64,000 nt of DNA, from the NCBI RefSeq assembly GCF_030463565.1, contig NC_134652.1, positions 6,041,897 to 6,105,896 on the forward strand, read 5' to 3'. The notes beneath the pieces were generated by a model. It saw only the letters and a program-made list of their open reading frames with translations. It ran no database searches and was not told the DNA's origin. How positions within the stretch are numbered: the stretch's first letter is position 1; the number at the start of each line of letters is the position of its first letter. Source of the stretch: Pelecanus crispus (Eukaryota > Chordata > Aves > Pelecaniformes > Pelecanidae). The translations under genes were made by a program, and so were the position numbers. This document shows, one piece after another, positions 1 through 11,869 of the stretch.

Positions 1-600
1 GATACTGGCACTGGGAAAAGAATCGAAAGAGAGGAGAAACTATACATTAAAGAATTTTTTTTTTTAGTCTGTAACACAAAATCCTCATTATTAAATGACA
101 ATTTGAATATTCCTGAATTTTCCAGACTTGTAATGCTTGTTGTGAATAACTTAAAAATACTGAAGGTGCATTTCTTCCAGGTAGATTAATAATACATATT
201 CTTACATCTAACTCTGCTTTAACTTTGTTGTCTTTTGTATAAACAACGCCACTGGTCATGATTAACTAATTTAGGAGTCTATTCCACTTCAAAGTATACA
301 TTTGTTACTTTATGTTACTTTGTCAGAGCACAGTTCCGTGTTTAGTGATTAATCTATACGTATTATATGGAAATATATGTATTAGCGATGCTCAGTCAAG
401 TGTATCATCCCTTTGTCTCTAATTTTCACCTCTTGTGCTCCTCAGATGTTAGAGAAGCTTAGAAGTAGATGAAAGATTTGTTACCGTCAGGTTCATCGTT
501 ACATTTCCACTCCTTAGTAAAGGTGAAAGTTCGAGTACTTTTCTGCTCAGCTTTTTAAAAGCAGACAAAATCTTGCTTTAATCCAAGAGGTAAAAAGTCA
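1..600. other. AT-rich flank upstream of NSMCE4A, nothing recognised
   Basis: This stretch is AT-rich with short poly(T) runs. It has no credible exon, RNA gene or repeat that I can name. The only open frame (minus strand, 70 codons) has no recognisable similarity and no splice or promoter context. Confidence 0.6.
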
Positions 601-784
601 CGCCTCGGACGTGCGTGAGCAGACCTCGGCGGCCGATTTTCGGGGATTTACTCGAAATAACTGACTTAGGCACAATTTACTGCGGAAGGAGCCAAGGACA
701 ACTACCTGCAAGGCTCGACCCGCCCGGGGGGGCTGCGAGCGGCGGCCGGCCCGGTGCCCGCATTCCCGCCCTGCTACCAGGCGG

Positions 785-1437
785 CCGGCACCTCAGGGGG
801 AGGGAGGCCCCCGGCACCTCAGGGGGAGGCGGCCGGCACCTCAGGGGGAGGGAGGCGGCCGGCACCTCAGGGGGAGGCCCCCGGCACCTCAGGGGGAGGC
901 GGCCGGCACCTCACGGAGAGGGAGGCGGCCGGCACCTCAGGGGGAGGCCCCCGGCACCTCAGGGGGAGGGAGGCCCCCGGCACCTCAGGGGGAGGGAGGC
1001 CCTCGGTACCTCAGGGGGAGGCGGCCGGCACCTCAGGGGGAGGGAGGCCCCCGGTACCTCAGGGGGAGGCCCCCGGCACCTCAGGGGGAGGCCCCCGGCA
1101 CCTCACGGAGAGGGAGGCCCCCGGCACCTCAGGGGGAGGCCCCCGGCACCTCAGGGGGAGGGAGGCCCTCGGTACCTCAGGGGGAGGCGGCCGGCACCTC
1201 AGGGGGAGGCCCCCGGTACCTCACGGAGAGGGAGGCCCCCGGCACCTCAGGGAGAAGCGGCCGGTACCTCAGGGGGAGGCTCTCGGTACCTCACGGAGAG
1301 GCCCCCGGTACCTCAGGGGGAGGGCACCGGTACCTCACGGAGAGGGCCCCGGTACCTCAGGGGGAGGGCCCCGGTACCTCACGGAGAGGGCCCCGGTACC
1401 TCAGGGGGAGGGAGGCCCCCGGCACCTCACGGAGAGG
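785..1437. repeat. GC-rich minisatellite, about 28 units of about 22-26 bp
   Basis: A tandem array built on the core GGCACCTCAGGGGGAGG, with variants GGTACCTCAGGG and CCTCACGGAGAGG. I count about 28 occurrences of the CCTCAG/CCTCAC core over about 650 bp. Two unit lengths interleave, differing by an extra GAGG. Units with GGTACC and ACGGAGAGG become common toward the 3' end, so the array is internally patterned. Because units lack stop codons, long low-complexity frames are open across it on the + strand; I regard these as artefacts. The array ends about 370 bp before the NSMCE4A start codon. Confidence 0.95.
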
Positions 1438-1808
1438 CGGCCGCCCGCGCCGGCGGGCACCCTGAGGGGACGGCCGGGCCCGGCCGGTCCGGCCCCAGGA
1501 GCCTGCACGGCGCCGCAGGGAGCGCTCGGCCCCCGCCCGCCCAGGCGCCGCGGGTTCTGCTCGCCTCCCTCCCCGCCAGCGACCTCACGGGGCGGCGGCG
1601 GCGGTAGCAGCGGTCGCTCCGCGGCGGGCGGTGGCGGCCTCGGCCCCGCCCCGCCTCCCCCCCCGCGGGTTTGTCCCTCTCGGGCCGCCGTCGCGACCGG
1701 TAGCGGCATCTCCGCGCCGTTAGCGACTTCCGCGGCGCCGGGCTGCCCGGGCGGCGGCCTCCCGGGGCGGCGGCGGCGGCCCGTAAAGGCCCGGGGCGCC
1801 GACCAGCC

Positions 1809-2097
1809 ATGTCGGAGGCGAGCGGGAGCAGCGATTGCTCCTCGTCGCGGAGCCCGGCCGGGGAGCGCGGCCGCCTCTCGCTGCCGTCCACCTCGGGCAA
1901 CGGCGCCGGGCCCCAGCACAGTCAGCAAGGGCTGCCGGGCCGCCCGCCGGCCTCCGGGGAGGAGGGGGAGGAGGAGGAGGAGGAGGCGGCGGCGGCGGCG
2001 GCGGGCGAGGAGCCCAGGCGGCCGGAGGGCGCCGGCGATGAGCGCAGCAGGAGGATGATCCGCAACCAGTACCGGGAGCTCATCTACAGCGTGCAGC
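1809..2097 (+). CDS. NSMCE4A: NSMCE4A coding exon 1
   Basis: Encodes residues 1-96 plus one base (phase 1). It begins [13 protein letters not shown] and ends in the conserved YRELIYSVQ. The donor is GTAAGC at 2098. Residues 51-65 are an acidic tract followed by six alanines, encoded by GAG and GCG triplet runs (1959-2003). Confidence 0.92.
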
Positions 2098-5000
2098 GTA
2101 AGCCCGGGGCGCGGCCCCCGAGCCCGGCCCGCCGTGGGGCCGCCGGCCTGTGGCCGGCCCCGGGGCGGGCGCGCCTCTGCCCCGGCGGGGCTGCCTTTGT
2201 CTGCCGGGGGGCTGCGGGTGGGCGCCGGGGCTGCCCTCCAGGCGCCAGGCTGGGAGCCTGCCCTTGCTGCTGGAGGAACTCTTGGGGCTTCCGTGGGCCC
2301 GCCGAGTGCCTTGGCCTGCTGGAATGTTGGGCCTGTGGTTAGATGGGAAGCATTTGCACGGCCAGGGATAGCTGGGTGATGAGGGATTTACCCCTACGTA
2401 GCGCATTGACTGCGCTGATGCCAGGGAGCCATCAGCTTTAGACCTGGACGTGTACTGAAAGCCTTTCATTTTGCGCTCGTGGTGTTCGAGCTTTAATTTG
2501 AAACTGCGGGTACCAGCATCTGCCTGGACCAGAAAGTCATTCTTAGGCTTTCCAGAAAGCGCTATGGGATTTGTAGCATCTCTCTAGCGAGGCGTGTCAG
2601 TACTCCTCCCGTGGATGTTTGGAGCGTGCCGTTTTTCTCATGGAAGTATAGCAATGGTTGGTTGAGTAGGCACCGCTGAATTTAGCAACATGTGGCGTTG
2701 GCTGTTTTCTGCATACTTGCTGAATTTGTAGGGTTGAGAGAGAATACAATGCAGTTTATGGACGATCCAGCCTGTGTTTATGCAGAAAAAACGACAGTGG
2801 TGTGTCAGTGCCTTGAGTATGGTGTCCGCCCTTAAAAGCAGTGCTGTGAGTCGCTGTTCAGAATGGAACATCTGAAAGCCCCGTTAAATCACATGTATAC
2901 CGTTACATATAAGTAACTGCATTTGACATGGTGATCTTTAGAACTCACCACGCATGCATTTTTGGGGGTTGGTTTGTTTCTTTCATGAAAATCCTTAATA
3001 ACTTATTGGTAAGATGAAAAACATACAGAAAACTGTGGTATCTGGTAGCTGTTTTGACACAGATATAGATATTTTACTGGAACCAGGAGGAATCTGGGAT
3101 CTGCTAACATAAATTTGACCACGTAAATCTTAGTCCCTTGAAGTAAATGGGCAATTACTACTTCAGACTGAGTTAAGACGTAAGCATTAATGAAAACGGA
3201 GCCTACATAATCTTGCAATTAATGTACTATAACTAGATTCTGTATTTTTGTGTATATGATGGGCTATGAACCAGGCAGTTTTGATTAAGGTGCAAGTATG
3301 TAGTTCTCGATGCTTCTATATTTAAGTAATTTAGGATTTCATTTGTGTCCCTTCCCCCCAGAAAATCGTGAGGATATGCTGAGTTCAAAAAGCAACAGAC
3401 TGACAGAAGCTTTGGAAGAAGCCAACAGACTGTTTAGTGGAGGTAAAACAAATTCTGTGGTCCTTATTAGAGGTGTTTGCTTGACAGTCAGCCAAGCATG
3501 AGGCGACGAAGCCTTATAAACAAAAAAGGGCGAGAGAATGAAGTTGAAGTCCAAGTACTTTATCAGAATTATTAAAGTATAACTTGAAATAGATATGTTT
3601 AGTTGAAGAGGAATTGTCTGAATAAGTTGATATGAGAAAATAATTACTGTAGTGTTTATTTGCACTTAGAAATACTTCTTACTTTATCTTGACTCTGTAG
3701 AACAATGTATGAAAGTAGTACATATAAAAGATACCAGAGGGGTTCGTTTCACTTGGAGAGATGGAAAATATGTCAACAAAAGATGCATTTTAATCTTTAA
3801 GATAATGTGTTACTTTTCCATGCTTGCCTTTGTCAGTGTCATCCTCTCCTTTTCTCTCTCTCTTACTATAATGCAAATATTATTATAAAGATTATGCAAT
3901 GACCTCTAACACAATTACTTACAATAAAATGATTTACAAAGCTCTATGCCCAGAATAGTCTGTATGCTAAATTTTTTTTTTTTGACAATTTCATATTATT
4001 AACATAAAATCTTTTCTGTAACAGTTTCTTGTGCACGAGAGGCTGCGCTGGATGCCCAATTTCTTGTCTTAGCATCAAATCTAGGAAAGGAGAAGGCCAA
4101 TGAGTTGCGCTCTGAGATGACAGCGTTCGATTCACTAGCATTTGCGGAAGACTTGGTAAGTTCCAGACTCTGAATTTGCCAACAATTTTGCTAGAGGTTT
4201 GCTCTATTTGTTGCAGAATCATAAAATAAAAGCCTCAGCTTGTCAGTCAGTACATGACAGTTCCGATGGAATTTAACACTCTTCATATGAATTTCTTTGA
4301 TTAACTTTCAGGTTAGTGTTGTTAATTGTTTTAAGCTATGTATTAAGCATTTCCAATGCACATGGGGAAAATGTAACTTAAAATGCAGACATCCCTCCCC
4401 ATTGTTGCTTTGCTGCTACTTTATCACAGTTCAGTCAGTTCGTGCTCTTAGGGTAGTCTTGTGCGCTTTTTTTTCATACCCACTGTTTTGTAGTTTCCCA
4501 GTAGCTGAGTATTTTCTTTATCCTGTACACTGCTTCATATGTTTTTGGATGGGGTTCTCAAGGCCCTGTGTTACTGATGTGAAATGGGACTTTGGATTAC
4601 TTGCATGCTTTTAGGCTTGACATGTTTGTCTCTCTGTACTGTGACTGGGTGGAAGTGTCGGTTCAGAGTACCTTTGAAGCAGAGTTTTTTTCCCCCACCC
4701 TAAAAATTTTCTCTTACGTTACAGTTGATTAATAAGGCGCCTGAGTCTTTAGTCAAGCCTAGAGCTCTGCAGTATAAAATCCCATCAAGCTCAATTGTTT
4801 TATTGAAGTTTTTCCTGAGGAAGTCTGGATTGGTGGATGCAGGGTTGGGCCAAATAAGTTGTTTTATGGGATTTGAGGAGCTAGGCTTCCTGGGAGTGTG
4901 TGGTGTTCAGAAACTGTGAGATGTAAATGTATTTATAGTGCAATTGAAGTAATGCTTTGCTACTTCATACATCATTGAAATTCTATTGGAATACAGGCAG

Positions 5001-8000
5001 TTTTATTTACCTACTGCTCTTTTTTTTCATTGCTTGCTGATGCTTGCTGAACACACAGTCTGTATGTGAGTGTTTTTCTGTTTTCACAGTATCTTCAGGA
5101 AAGTCAAGGTTCTTAGGCAGTGAATGAAATATTAATCTAGCAGAACAAAGACTGTAATACAGTGTTTCAGCGTTAATGTATCTACTGATCTTTCTCTAAG
5201 AGAATTTTCATTGCAGCTTTTTTCTTTTGTAGGTAACCTTCATGGGTATAAATCGCTTAGAAGTAGAAGGAAATGATAGCGATTCTGAGGGCATTTCAGG
5301 TGGCTATTTGCCTAGTAATGCCTGGCATAAACTGGGAGAAGAAACAGAAAAGTACTTCAGAAGAGCACCTTCTTTTCACTATATGTAAGTTTATTTAAGG
5401 AAATAGTATATAATTCAGTGCAAGCTAATGGCCTTAATAGATTCTTACTTTTAATGCCCTGGGCTTGAATGGAGTTTAATCTCGGGTCACAGAGTGTCAA
5501 CAAGAATTTCTGTGTGGTCTCTGTTCTTATGGTACAGTGAACTCCTTGTCTGCAAAATTTTTCATAATATTTCTCTCTTTGATTTTGATTTGGCTTGGCT
5601 ACAAAATAGTGTCACTTGTATCTAGTAGAGCTAGCAAGGTACTCTTGAGTTACCTGTTTCAGACCAAAACCGGTAGAAGTGATCCTCTTTCCTTTAAAAG
5701 CTGACTCTTCCCTCACCTTTCTCTCCCTGTACAAGCTGCAGCCAGAATCATGAATAGAGGAACTTTTTTTTTTTTTCCTCCCCTCTTTCCTAGACAGTTA
5801 TGGAAGGTCAGTCTGTCAGGGTCTATATCTTTTACCTGATGATTATATTATCATGAAGAGCCCAACAGCTCTTCTCGTAAGTCTGTGTTAATAGGTTGTC
5901 TTTTAGAATCTTGCTTTCTGGCTCTGCCTTCAGAAGAAATCACCTGATTACTGGCAAGTGGCCTCATGTAGAATCGCTGTCATCTCTCCTTATGCGTAGG
6001 CAATCCATTTAGTGGGAGCCTTTTTAGCTGCTGGCAAATGAGTCTTGGTCACCTGGCTTACAAACAATGCTTCAATTTAAATCTCTCATAAAGTCAGCCT
6101 ACAATAGCGGGATCTAGTTCAATTAAATTATCAACAGTAGAGCTGATAGAATATTATTCAGTTGTCTAGGCCTTTACACTTGTTCCACCCCCCAATAAGT
6201 ATCACTGTAACTCTAAGAAAGTTGCTGAATATAATAATTTGATGATACAATATCTGATATTTAATGTTGGATAGCTAATTGAGATATTTCAAACTTATGT
6301 TTGCACTTTCAAGCCGTAAGCTCTAAACAATAAGTATATTTTCCAATCATTTTTAGGATCTTAAGACAAAACTGACTGCAAGAAAGACTTTTTTTCCTCA
6401 TTAATTGCATTTTGACATCTTAAATAATGACGGGCTTCTTTTGAAGGAGGATGTGTGAATATTCACAAAGTTGATTTTAAATAATAAAGTGTAGTTCTCA
6501 GTTCAGGAAAAGAACTACGTATTTCTGACTCCACCTGTTCTTATCTGAGGCCTGAGGTTTTTTTTTTTTTTTTTCATGATCAGTCCGTGACTTCTGAAAT
6601 TGAGCAGTCGCTCACCCAAGATAGGGAAAAATATGTGCTGCAGAATTTTTGGGTACCTGCTGAACTAACTTGAATTGAGTCTCAATTCACACTCTCTCCT
6701 TTAGGCATCTAACTTGGTGGAGATTCAAGGCAACCAAAGTTAGGAGCCTAAGTTCCTTATATAGTCAAAGGAGAGAGGTAAGCACTTCAAGAAAGTGCCT
6801 AAATCTAGCACGTATATTACACTCACTTTGTTGAATGAGAAACACTGGATCTCTTCTTAGTGTACTGAATGTTCTGTTGATTGACTAGTTTTAAAAAATT
6901 GTGGCTTTTTCTAAAAAAAAAAAAGCTTACTGCAAACCTGAACTTACAGAAACTAAACAATAGATGAAAAAGAGATAAATATTGTATGGAGAGAGTTTTC
7001 AGGCAGAAAAGTTTGTAATAAATTCAAATGGAGATACTGGAGGATATGAACCATATACTCTGTTTCATTTTGTAACTAGTTTTAAGAAAAGTAGATTTAA
7101 AGTTTTCAGTTTAAAAAAAAAAAAAGAAAGTTGGAATAATTGCATCAAATTTTGTACATCTGTTGATAGTTCTGGTATAAGGCTGCCAACATATTGTTAG
7201 CAACTTTTGGGGATGTTTGTTTACAATCTCTAAACGTGATGAGGCTTTATTTTTAGACATCGGTCATTACTTTGCAGTTTTATCAGGAGATAAATGCTCG
7301 GTATATAGATTTCTTAGCATACAATGTAAAACATATTTCCATATATATGTTCTTTTTTATTTCGGTTAGGTTGGGATCTTTCAAGTCTGATCCTCCTGTA
7401 CCAAGGCAACGGATTGAGAGGCAGAAAAAGACTACAGGAGGAGAAGAAAAACGTGCAATGCCTGCTCAGGTTTGTGAAGTGTTATCTTTATTAACAATTT
7501 GTTATGGCATAGTTATTACAAGTGACTTTTAAGTCTTTCTGTTCATGTTGGTTTGCGTTTTGTAGTTACGAACTGTGTAGTACTAAAGGATTCAGACTTC
7601 ATTATTAGGCTTCTTGATTTGTTTTGTGTGGACTGCAGTATTTCACCAAGTGGAAGGAAATAGGATGTACAGACTGATTTCAAGTTCAGAAGCAGGATTT
7701 GCAGACTGACTTTTTTCAAGTTCAGATTAGCTTATTTGCTCTGATGCTCATTGCTTTGGAAGGAAACAAACAAGAAACTTCTTTACATTAGTGTGTTTTC
7801 TTCAACTTTTATTTAAAAAGTGTCTAACAGCGTGTGGCACTTGCACAGAAATGTGGTTAACAACAGCAAACTGATTAGCTCACTTAACCGCTATTTTCCC
7901 TGTTTTCTGTTTCCCTATTCTTTCTGTCTTACTCTGGCAGAAAGGCAAAAGTCTGAGAATACTTAGAGAGGCTTACGTTTGAAACTTTGAAAAAAATAAA

Positions 8001-11000
8001 CCATGTTGTTATGGGGAACCTCTGGCTGATAATGCCAGTACGTAGAGGCAAAATGTTGAGTATGTCTTTTTTTAAATACAGCCTACTTCATAATAATCCA
8101 AATAGTGATAGGCATTATTCCAATACAGTTTGTACTGGGAAGAAGAGGAGCTGGAGGGTTTGGGAGAGTTGCTTCCAGGAGTGAGTGACTGCTCTCTGTG
8201 GTTTGCTTAGGCAAACACTGATGATCAGTGTACATGTCAATGTGCGTTAGATACATAGTTATGTGTGACAGTTTCTGTAGCTTGCTTTATTTCAAGGTGG
8301 TCAAAGGGAAGGTGTTGGCTGACAGGAACAGCAAACAGGTTACTGAAGACTGTACTTGAAAAGTGAGTTTGGTACTCTGCTGATGTCAGTACTTGAAGGA
8401 CAGTTTGGAGTACCCTGCTTTACAGATAATGAACAAATCTGTAAAATCACAATAATGGTGTCCTTTGACCACGTCAAACTTCATGCCATGACGTTTCTTA
8501 TGTGTAAACTTAGGTGCCTTTTCTGAAAAAAAGTTAAAGATCTTAACGAACTGCCCTTCTACGCTTATAAATAAACTCCTGCAGTAAACTCACAGACTAT
8601 GTACTGCCAGGGGTAACCCAATTCCACAGAACTATTGGAAGGTAAGCGCAGGCCTGTAAATAGTCTCAAAACATCCAAACCGCGGCCTTTCAGTTTGATA
8701 TTGTAAGATGGGAATTAATTACAAAGCGCTTTGTAAGTTGTCTCATGTTTGTGTGTCTGTAACCATGCACATGTGGCATAGAGAATCTTTTCTGTTAGGT
8801 GTTCCTAAAAGGCCCTTCTCATATTCTTGTCTTACAGCAGTGGTTATTGGAGGTTGAATCTATGATTCTTTTTTCCAGTTAAAAAAAATGGAGGAGTCTC
8901 ATCAGGAAGCTACAGAAAAAGAAGTAGAGAGGATCTTGGGATTATTGCAAACTCATTTTAAAAATGATCGTAAGTATGGTTCAATTAAGCTTTTAAAGCA
9001 TTAATTTGAGAAGATGAGTACTCTTAATCTTCTACAGTTAAGAGTGGTTAAACTATAGAAACAAAATTACGTGGAGTCTGCAAGTAGAAATCTTTACATT
9101 GAAGGATATATGCTGACCGTATTTTTCACGAACACTAATCAGTTGTTGTTTGACTGCAAAATAAATTTAAATCCTACCCTCTCCCTCTCATTAGGGCGTG
9201 CTATTTTTTAAGGGACAATCAAATAGTCACTGTGTACGTATATGCATGTGGCAAAAGGCGGAAGAAAAGAATATTTTCTAGAAACTTTGTTTCTTTCTGC
9301 AGGCAACTGGGCATTCGGCATTGTAACTAAGTTGACATAAACATTGAGTTAGCTTTTAAAAGGAGTACTGACTTTCTTAACGTTGTGTTTATGTATATTA
9401 GCACTGTGTATACCACCTGTTTGTTTTTGGGGTTTGTTTTTTTTTTTTTTTTTTTTTACCAAACCCATTTTTGTATCTAGCTGATACACCGATTTCCTTC
9501 TTTGATCTTGTGATTGATCCAAACTCTTTTGCACGCACTGTGGAAAACATCTTTCATGTGTCCTTCATCATAAGGGTAAGGCATGACATGTTCTTGAAAT
9601 CTTATTTTAAGATATTAGAATTATCTAGAAATATTAATTGGTTGTTTTTATGACTTTATTGATAGATTAATATTTAAATATTAGGAATCCTAATTTGTTT
9701 TCTACCAACAGTCTATGATATTTTGGTGATTGAATAAAAAAGAAAACAGAGTTGACAGACTAATTTTTTTTACTAGATTTTTTTCTACTACAGTCAATTT
9801 ACCAACAAAACAACAGTGAAATTTTTGCTGTCAATACACTTTCCAAAAAGGGATTCTAGCTCACACTATTTTAGATCATAGAAGAGTAGTCACAGAGTAT
9901 AGGAGAGTTCTTGAGGCTGTAGGAAAATATGTCCGTGCAGTGTTTTATGTTCTCTTCGAATCTGTAGATTTGCAGTTCAAACTATACATTGTCTAATAAA
10001 TAAAACGAATTTGGGAAAAGGGAAAAACTTACGAATATATTTTGACTAAATTCACGTTTACAGTGAATAGTGATGTGATTATGAAAGGTTAACTCAAGTA
10101 TATTTAATAAATTATTATTCATGATTTTTAATAAATTTTTTTTTTAGAATCCAACAGCTATCAACTGTCCTATATCAGCTGCATTCTTTATAAGTGCTAT
10201 ATTTAAATAATTTTTCTTATTTGGTATGTCAATTAAGATTCTTTATCAATATATGTACCTGTTTATGATTATGTAATATATTAATTAAAAATATGAAATC
10301 TCAGTGCATTATCCTAATTAGATAGCTCTAATTTCTGAAACTTTAAATCCTACTGTCTTTTAGGATGGTTTTGCAAGATTAAAGCTGGATGACGATAAAT
10401 TGCCAATAATAGGTAAAATCTAGCTTTAAAAGACTAATCGTTTTTTGTTACAGCATTGAAAAGTAGCTGCATCTTATGTGTTCACAAAGTTTTAGGTATA
10501 TTTTTAGCTGCAGGTGTAAAGATTCAGGGATATGCAGTGAATGTAATTGAAGGCATGAAGAGATTTATGAGAGGAACTGGAAGGACTGAGTCTCTTTAAA
10601 TATCAAAATATGGAAAAAGGCCGTTATGCTGACCTATACAAATTAATTCTATTAATAGAAATAAAAGATTATTACCTTTCCTTTTGAGTGATATTTTCGC
10701 TAATAAGTGTATGAACAATGTTACGCTTTGCTGAGAAGAGGTATTTTTGTGTGCAAGAAATCTCCTTTGTCTGTCTGTGTTGGGAAGTGCTGCAACTTCA
10801 GAACAGTTGAAAAGGAAATGCCATCCTACGTACGAGGTCTCTGGCTTTCATTCCCATGGGGTATCGATGGGATTAAGACTTTGGTGGGATTTCATAAAGG
10901 ATTAAATACTTAGGTCCTTTTGGGACTCTGAAAAATGCTAGTTTCTAAATTTTTAGGAGGTAAGGCTAAAGAAATTTCTTAAGAAGCATATGGTACAGGC

Positions 11001-11869
11001 TATTGATAGAGACTAGCTTAGTGGGGCATGTATAATTGATTTGCTTTTGGTGAAGCTTTTGTGTTCCTGGAGGCAACTGACTTTACAAGTCTAAAGACAA
11101 TGAAAATACTGTATTTTGAACAGAGCCTTCAAAAGACAGTGAGGGAGGAGAGGGTGACCATGGTGCTGGAGCACGGAACCAGGTTGTCATATCTCTGAAC
11201 CATCAAGAATGGAAGGTATAATAGATAGCGCGTGATACTTTTGATTCATTTTTTTTTCTTAAGTATAAGAACACATCTGAGAGCTGTGCTCTTATGTACT
11301 CTGATGAGGATAGGTGTTTCTGTATACATTATCACTACATTTAATTTTATGGATTCCAGAACAATCACAAATCTAACGAATGCTTTTAACTGCAAGAAAA
11401 CTGAGAATTGGGTTAGCAATTTCATCTTTAATCCTTGAAACCTGGTCAATTTAAGTGCTTTTAAGTTGTGCAGTGACTTGCCTTTACTGTTTTATATAAG
11501 CATGGAGTCTGTTTGTTCCCATATATATGATACTTGCTTCTAGAGGGGAATTTCTCTATACAATTTCCTCACTCTCTGCTGTTTGTAATAAATCTTAGAC
11601 AAAAAGTTGGTTTTAGCACATACAACTCTTCTCCTTTGTCCCTCACTCAGAAAAGGCAGAAGAAACTTAGTAATTTGAAATAGTGCTTTAGTATGAGAAA
11701 CTTTATTACTTACCTGTTGGTAACTGCAATTAAACTGAAATAGTTCAGCTCTTGTAACTTACGTACTCTTGTCATCTCTAACCAGGAGATCGTAGAAACA
11801 TATGAAATAACAGAACCCATGATTAGCCCTCCTTATCATAGAAACGAAGATGAAATGGACATAGCTTAA
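1809..11869 (+). CDS. NSMCE4A: NSMCE4A, SMC5/6 complex non-SMC element 4 (kleisin), complete, 10 coding exons
   Basis: Nse4-type subunit of the SMC5/6 complex, which acts in the nucleus in homologous recombination repair, replication-fork stability and silencing of extrachromosomal DNA. As known for the family, Nse4 is a kleisin: its N-terminal helices contact the SMC6 neck, its middle binds the Nse1/Nse3 pair and its C-terminal winged helix contacts the SMC5 head. Join: 1809-2097, 3362-3442, 4025-4155, 5233-5384, 7370-7469, 8879-8969, 9481-9575, 10364-10412, 11124-11215, 11786-11869. This gives 1164 nt, 387 residues plus stop, close to the human protein (about 385). All phases join without frameshift. 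Family-typical segments include [35 protein letters not shown] and [18 protein letters not shown]. The start is the first in-frame ATG in the island. The first 90 residues are low-complexity Ser/Gly/Glu/Ala, as expected for the disordered N terminus. Confidence 0.93.
3362..3442 (+). CDS. NSMCE4A: NSMCE4A coding exon 2
   Basis: Encodes residues 97-123 ([20 protein letters not shown] and onward), part of the N-terminal helical region. The acceptor follows a C/T tract ending in CCCCCAG and the donor is GTAAAA. Phase 1 in, phase 1 out. Confidence 0.93.
4025..4155 (+). CDS. NSMCE4A: NSMCE4A coding exon 3
   Basis: Encodes residues 124-167, including [20 protein letters not shown] and the segment ending SLAFAEDL. 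The acceptor is CTGTAACAG and the donor GTAAGT. It ends in phase 0. Confidence 0.94.
5233..5384 (+). CDS. NSMCE4A: NSMCE4A coding exon 4
   Basis: Encodes residues 168-217 plus two bases: [20 protein letters not shown] and the aromatic-rich end [11 protein letters not shown]. The acceptor is TTTTGTAG and the donor GTAAGT. The split codon is completed as Met by the next exon. Confidence 0.93.
5385..8878 (+). other. NSMCE4A: NSMCE4A introns 4-5
   Basis: Introns 5385-7369 and 7470-8878. They are AT-rich with a poly(T) run at about 6559-6576 and short poly(A) runs near 6915 and 7110. No gene, RNA or identifiable transposon was seen. Confidence 0.65.
7370..7469 (+). CDS. NSMCE4A: NSMCE4A coding exon 5
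   Basis: Encodes residues 218-251, [20 protein letters not shown] to MPAQ, a basic linker conserved in vertebrate NSMCE4A. The acceptor is TTCGGTTAG and the donor GTTTGT. It ends in phase 0. The frame stays open into the intron to 7532, but that part has no similarity. Confidence 0.93.
8879..8969 (+). CDS. NSMCE4A: NSMCE4A coding exon 6
   Basis: Encodes residues 252-281, [20 protein letters not shown] and [10 protein letters not shown], a predicted helix leading into the C-terminal domain. The acceptor is TTTTTTCCAG and the donor GTAAGT. It ends in phase 1. Confidence 0.93.
9481..9575 (+). CDS. NSMCE4A: NSMCE4A coding exon 7
   Basis: Encodes residues 282-313, with [20 protein letters not shown] and [12 protein letters not shown], the signature of the Nse4 C-terminal (SMC5-binding winged-helix) domain. 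A run of about 20 T at 9435-9457 forms the upstream pyrimidine tract. The donor is GTAAGG and it ends in phase 0. Confidence 0.94.
10364..10412 (+). CDS. NSMCE4A: NSMCE4A coding exon 8 (49 nt)
   Basis: Short exon encoding residues 314-329, [16 protein letters not shown], continuing the C-terminal domain. The acceptor is GTCTTTTAG and the donor GTAAAA. It ends in phase 1. Confidence 0.92.
11124..11215 (+). CDS. NSMCE4A: NSMCE4A coding exon 9
   Basis: Encodes residues 330-360, ending [15 protein letters not shown], which corresponds to the conserved RNQ..I-LS...W strand/helix of Nse4. The acceptor is TTGAACAG and the donor GTATAA. It ends in phase 0. Confidence 0.92.
11786..11869 (+). CDS. NSMCE4A: NSMCE4A last coding exon (10)
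   Basis: Encodes [27 protein letters not shown] and the TAA stop (11867-11869). The EIV.T.EI.EP.I motif matches the C terminus of vertebrate NSMCE4A; the last 13 residues are variable between species. Eight bases after the stop a perfect donor (CAA|GTAAGT, GT at 11878) follows, so this is probably not the final exon. Confidence 0.92.
   Translation, partial: EIVETYEITEPMISPPYHRNEDEMDIA

Larger units (their letters stand above)
600..2400 (+). promoter_or_regulatory. NSMCE4A: CpG island and presumed promoter of NSMCE4A
   Basis: Base composition changes abruptly near 600 from AT-rich to very GC- and CpG-rich and falls back after about 2350. The island contains the minisatellite at 785-1437, GC-box-like CCCCGCCC runs near 1640-1660, and coding exon 1 at 1809. 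No TATA box was seen, as is usual for CpG-island housekeeping promoters. The transcription start is not determinable from sequence alone and probably lies between 1440 and 1808. Confidence 0.75.
2098..5232 (+). other. NSMCE4A: NSMCE4A introns 1-3
   Basis: Introns 2098-3361, 3443-4024 and 4156-5232. Intron 1 starts GC-rich as the tail of the CpG island and turns AT-rich after about 2500. I see no RNA gene, named transposon or tandem repeat; short open frames here show no protein similarity I recognise. Confidence 0.7.

Noticed and set aside
1401-1928. Minus-strand frames of 157-175 codons in the NSMCE4A CpG island
   Set aside because: Arg/Pro/Ala/Gly-rich composition typical of GC-rich DNA read in any frame; opposite to a well-supported coding exon.
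615-2058. Long + strand open frames (330 and 434 codons) across the upstream island
   Set aside because: They translate the minisatellite into Gly/Pro/Arg/His-rich repeats, open in more than one frame simply because the unit lacks stops; no splice or protein similarity supports them.
7470-7532. Extension of NSMCE4A exon 5 into the intron
   Set aside because: The frame stays open for 20 codons past a GT donor, but exon 6 continues the conserved protein precisely from 7469.
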